Positions 14,722 through 15,477 of a stretch of DNA of 15,477 nt are shown in pieces. The notes below the pieces were generated by a model, which was given only the letters and a program-made list of their open reading frames with translations, was not told the DNA's origin and searched no databases. The stretch is taken from assembly GCA_022708385.1 (NCBI GenBank), contig JAKIYU010000028.1, positions 1 through 15,477 of the forward strand, given 5' to 3'. This DNA is from Bacteroidota bacterium (lineage in GTDB: Bacteria; Bacteroidota; Bacteroidia; Bacteroidales; PXBB01). The stretch's first letter is position 1. Every line of letters begins with the position of its first letter. The position numbers and the translations under genes are program-made.

Positions 14722-15477
14722 TTGTTAAAGAGACTATTATTTATTACTATTGCCTTTTGCTGTTTACAAGGCTTAATCATGGGGCAGCAAACAGTGTTGT
14801 ATCCAGGTCTAACAGGCAAAGTACTAAGGGACAGTTTGGTTGTAAACTATAAACCTGTAAATGTATTGTCGTATGATACGGCACGGGACACCCTATATGG
14901 TGTAATAGACATTCACAGGGATTATGTACGTTGTCTTTACACGGGCGACAGCATTCCCATAACCCCTGATTCTTCGGTAGCGCCCCGCACACAGGCCAGT
15001 GACCTGGGCTACAGTACCGAGCACGGGTATCCGCAGAGTATGGGCGCTGCATCGGGTAGTCCGCGGAGCAATCTCCATCACCTTTTACCTGTGCGGCAGG
15101 ATGTGAATTCATCGCGCAATAACCTGCCCTATATGGATATTCCCGATTCTTTAGTTACCCGCTGGTGGCGGCTAAATTACTCCCAGACAACCATACCGGA
15201 TTCGCTGAAGGGCGAGTATTCCAAAAGAGGCGCCAATGGTTTTGAGGTGAGGGATGTTGCCAAGGGCAATGCCGCACGGTCTGTTTTTTATTTTTATACC
15301 ATGTATCAGTATGAGGCCGAGAACACCAATCCCGATTTTTTTAATATACAGCTTAAGTATCTGAGGCGCTGGCATTACAGCGACCAGCCTGATTCTATTG
15401 AATATGTAAGGAATGACAGAGCCGCGTTTTATCAGGGACAAAAGAAAAATCCTTTTATTATTGACACGACGCTTGTA
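14722..15477 (+). CDS. Secreted endonuclease I family nuclease, 5' part
   Basis: This frame is open from a TTG at 14722 to the window end (252 codons), so the C-terminus is missing. The TTG start supplies a signal peptide (LKRLLFITIAFCCLQGLI, then MGQQ); the next ATG, at 14779, would remove it. Only four codons separate the TTG from an upstream in-frame stop. The mature part carries endonuclease I family features: RDTLYGVID (55-63), EHGYPQSMG (100-108), SNLHHLLPVRQDVNSSRNN (116-134), KGNAARSVFYFYTMY further on, and a late VRNDRAAFYQGQKKNPFI. By analogy with Vvn and EndA, H101 would be the general base, E100 a metal ligand and N133 or N134 another. An extracellular nuclease for DNA or RNA scavenging is likely. 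Many Bacteroidota relatives end in a T9SS domain, which would lie beyond this window. The central part is unusually GC-rich. Confidence 0.86.
   Translation, partial: MLKRLLFITIAFCCLQGLIMGQQTVLYPGLTGKVLRDSLVVNYKPVNVLSYDTARDTLYGVIDIHRDYVRCLYTGDSIPITPDSSVAPRTQASDLGYSTEHGYPQSMGAASGSPRSNLHHLLPVRQDVNSSRNNLPYMDIPDSLVTRWWRLNYSQTTIPDSLKGEYSKRGANGFEVRDVAKGNAARSVFYFYTMYQYEAENTNPDFFNIQLKYLRRWHYSDQPDSIEYVRNDRAAFYQGQKKNPFIIDTTLV

Noticed and set aside
14777..15112. A 111-codon leftward open frame opposite the nuclease gene
   Set aside because: It is a shadow of the endonuclease I frame, which has a signal peptide and conserved motifs; the GC-rich patch reduces stop codons on the reverse strand.
1..15477. 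Undescribed defence, toxin-antitoxin, phage or mobile system
   Set aside because: All sizeable frames match housekeeping, envelope or secreted families. There is no integrase, transposase, tRNA attachment site, nuclease-helicase pair or small two-gene module. The lone nuclease has a signal peptide and an endonuclease I fold, as expected for a scavenging enzyme.

Overview
The window reads as chromosomal DNA of a member of the Bacteroidota, probably an uncultured or less-studied Bacteroidia lineage. Four things point there. MurF is fused to alanine racemase in one polypeptide. A large secreted protein ends in a type IX secretion (T9SS) sorting domain. Several genes are preceded by the TAnnTTTG promoter element of this phylum. 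Clear Shine-Dalgarno sites are rare. Base composition is AT-rich and all genes look vertically maintained, except for one GC-rich patch in the last gene.

Layout, left to right. Bases 1-1292 (+) hold the 3' end of uppP and then truB, spaced like an operon. Bases 1331-6460 (-) hold a three-gene run transcribed leftwards: an M17 leucyl aminopeptidase, pdxA (which has a convincing promoter of its own) and the murF-alr fusion. Divergent from it, 6574-8628 (+) encodes a secreted Omp28-like thioredoxin-fold protein with a T9SS C-terminal domain. A 244-bp repeat-bearing spacer separates it from convergent pbpC (8873-11218, -). Divergent from pbpC is a class III aminotransferase (11301-12503, +). It ends immediately against a tiny convergent lipoprotein gene (12504-12707, -). 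Then come a 574-residue Ig-like lipoprotein (12822-14546, +), a strong intrinsic terminator, and the 5' part of a secreted endonuclease I family gene (from 14722, +) that runs off the window.

Three loci serve cell-wall synthesis. UppP recycles the undecaprenyl carrier. MurF-Alr makes D-alanine and adds D-Ala-D-Ala to the precursor. PbpC polymerises and may crosslink glycan. The other genes are housekeeping (TruB, PdxA, aminopeptidase, aminotransferase) or envelope and secreted proteins.

I see no phage, CRISPR array, insertion sequence, tRNA, rRNA or defence locus, and no convincing new multi-gene system. The most interesting material is non-coding. Both larger convergent spacers carry short tandem repeats and share the same 12-mer next to the stop codon of the leftward gene. 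The 8.6-8.8 kb spacer holds three copies of a small hairpin whose outer stem changes on both sides at once. An 11-bp inverted repeat brackets the likely promoter of the nuclease gene. No gene-free stretch exceeds 300 bases.
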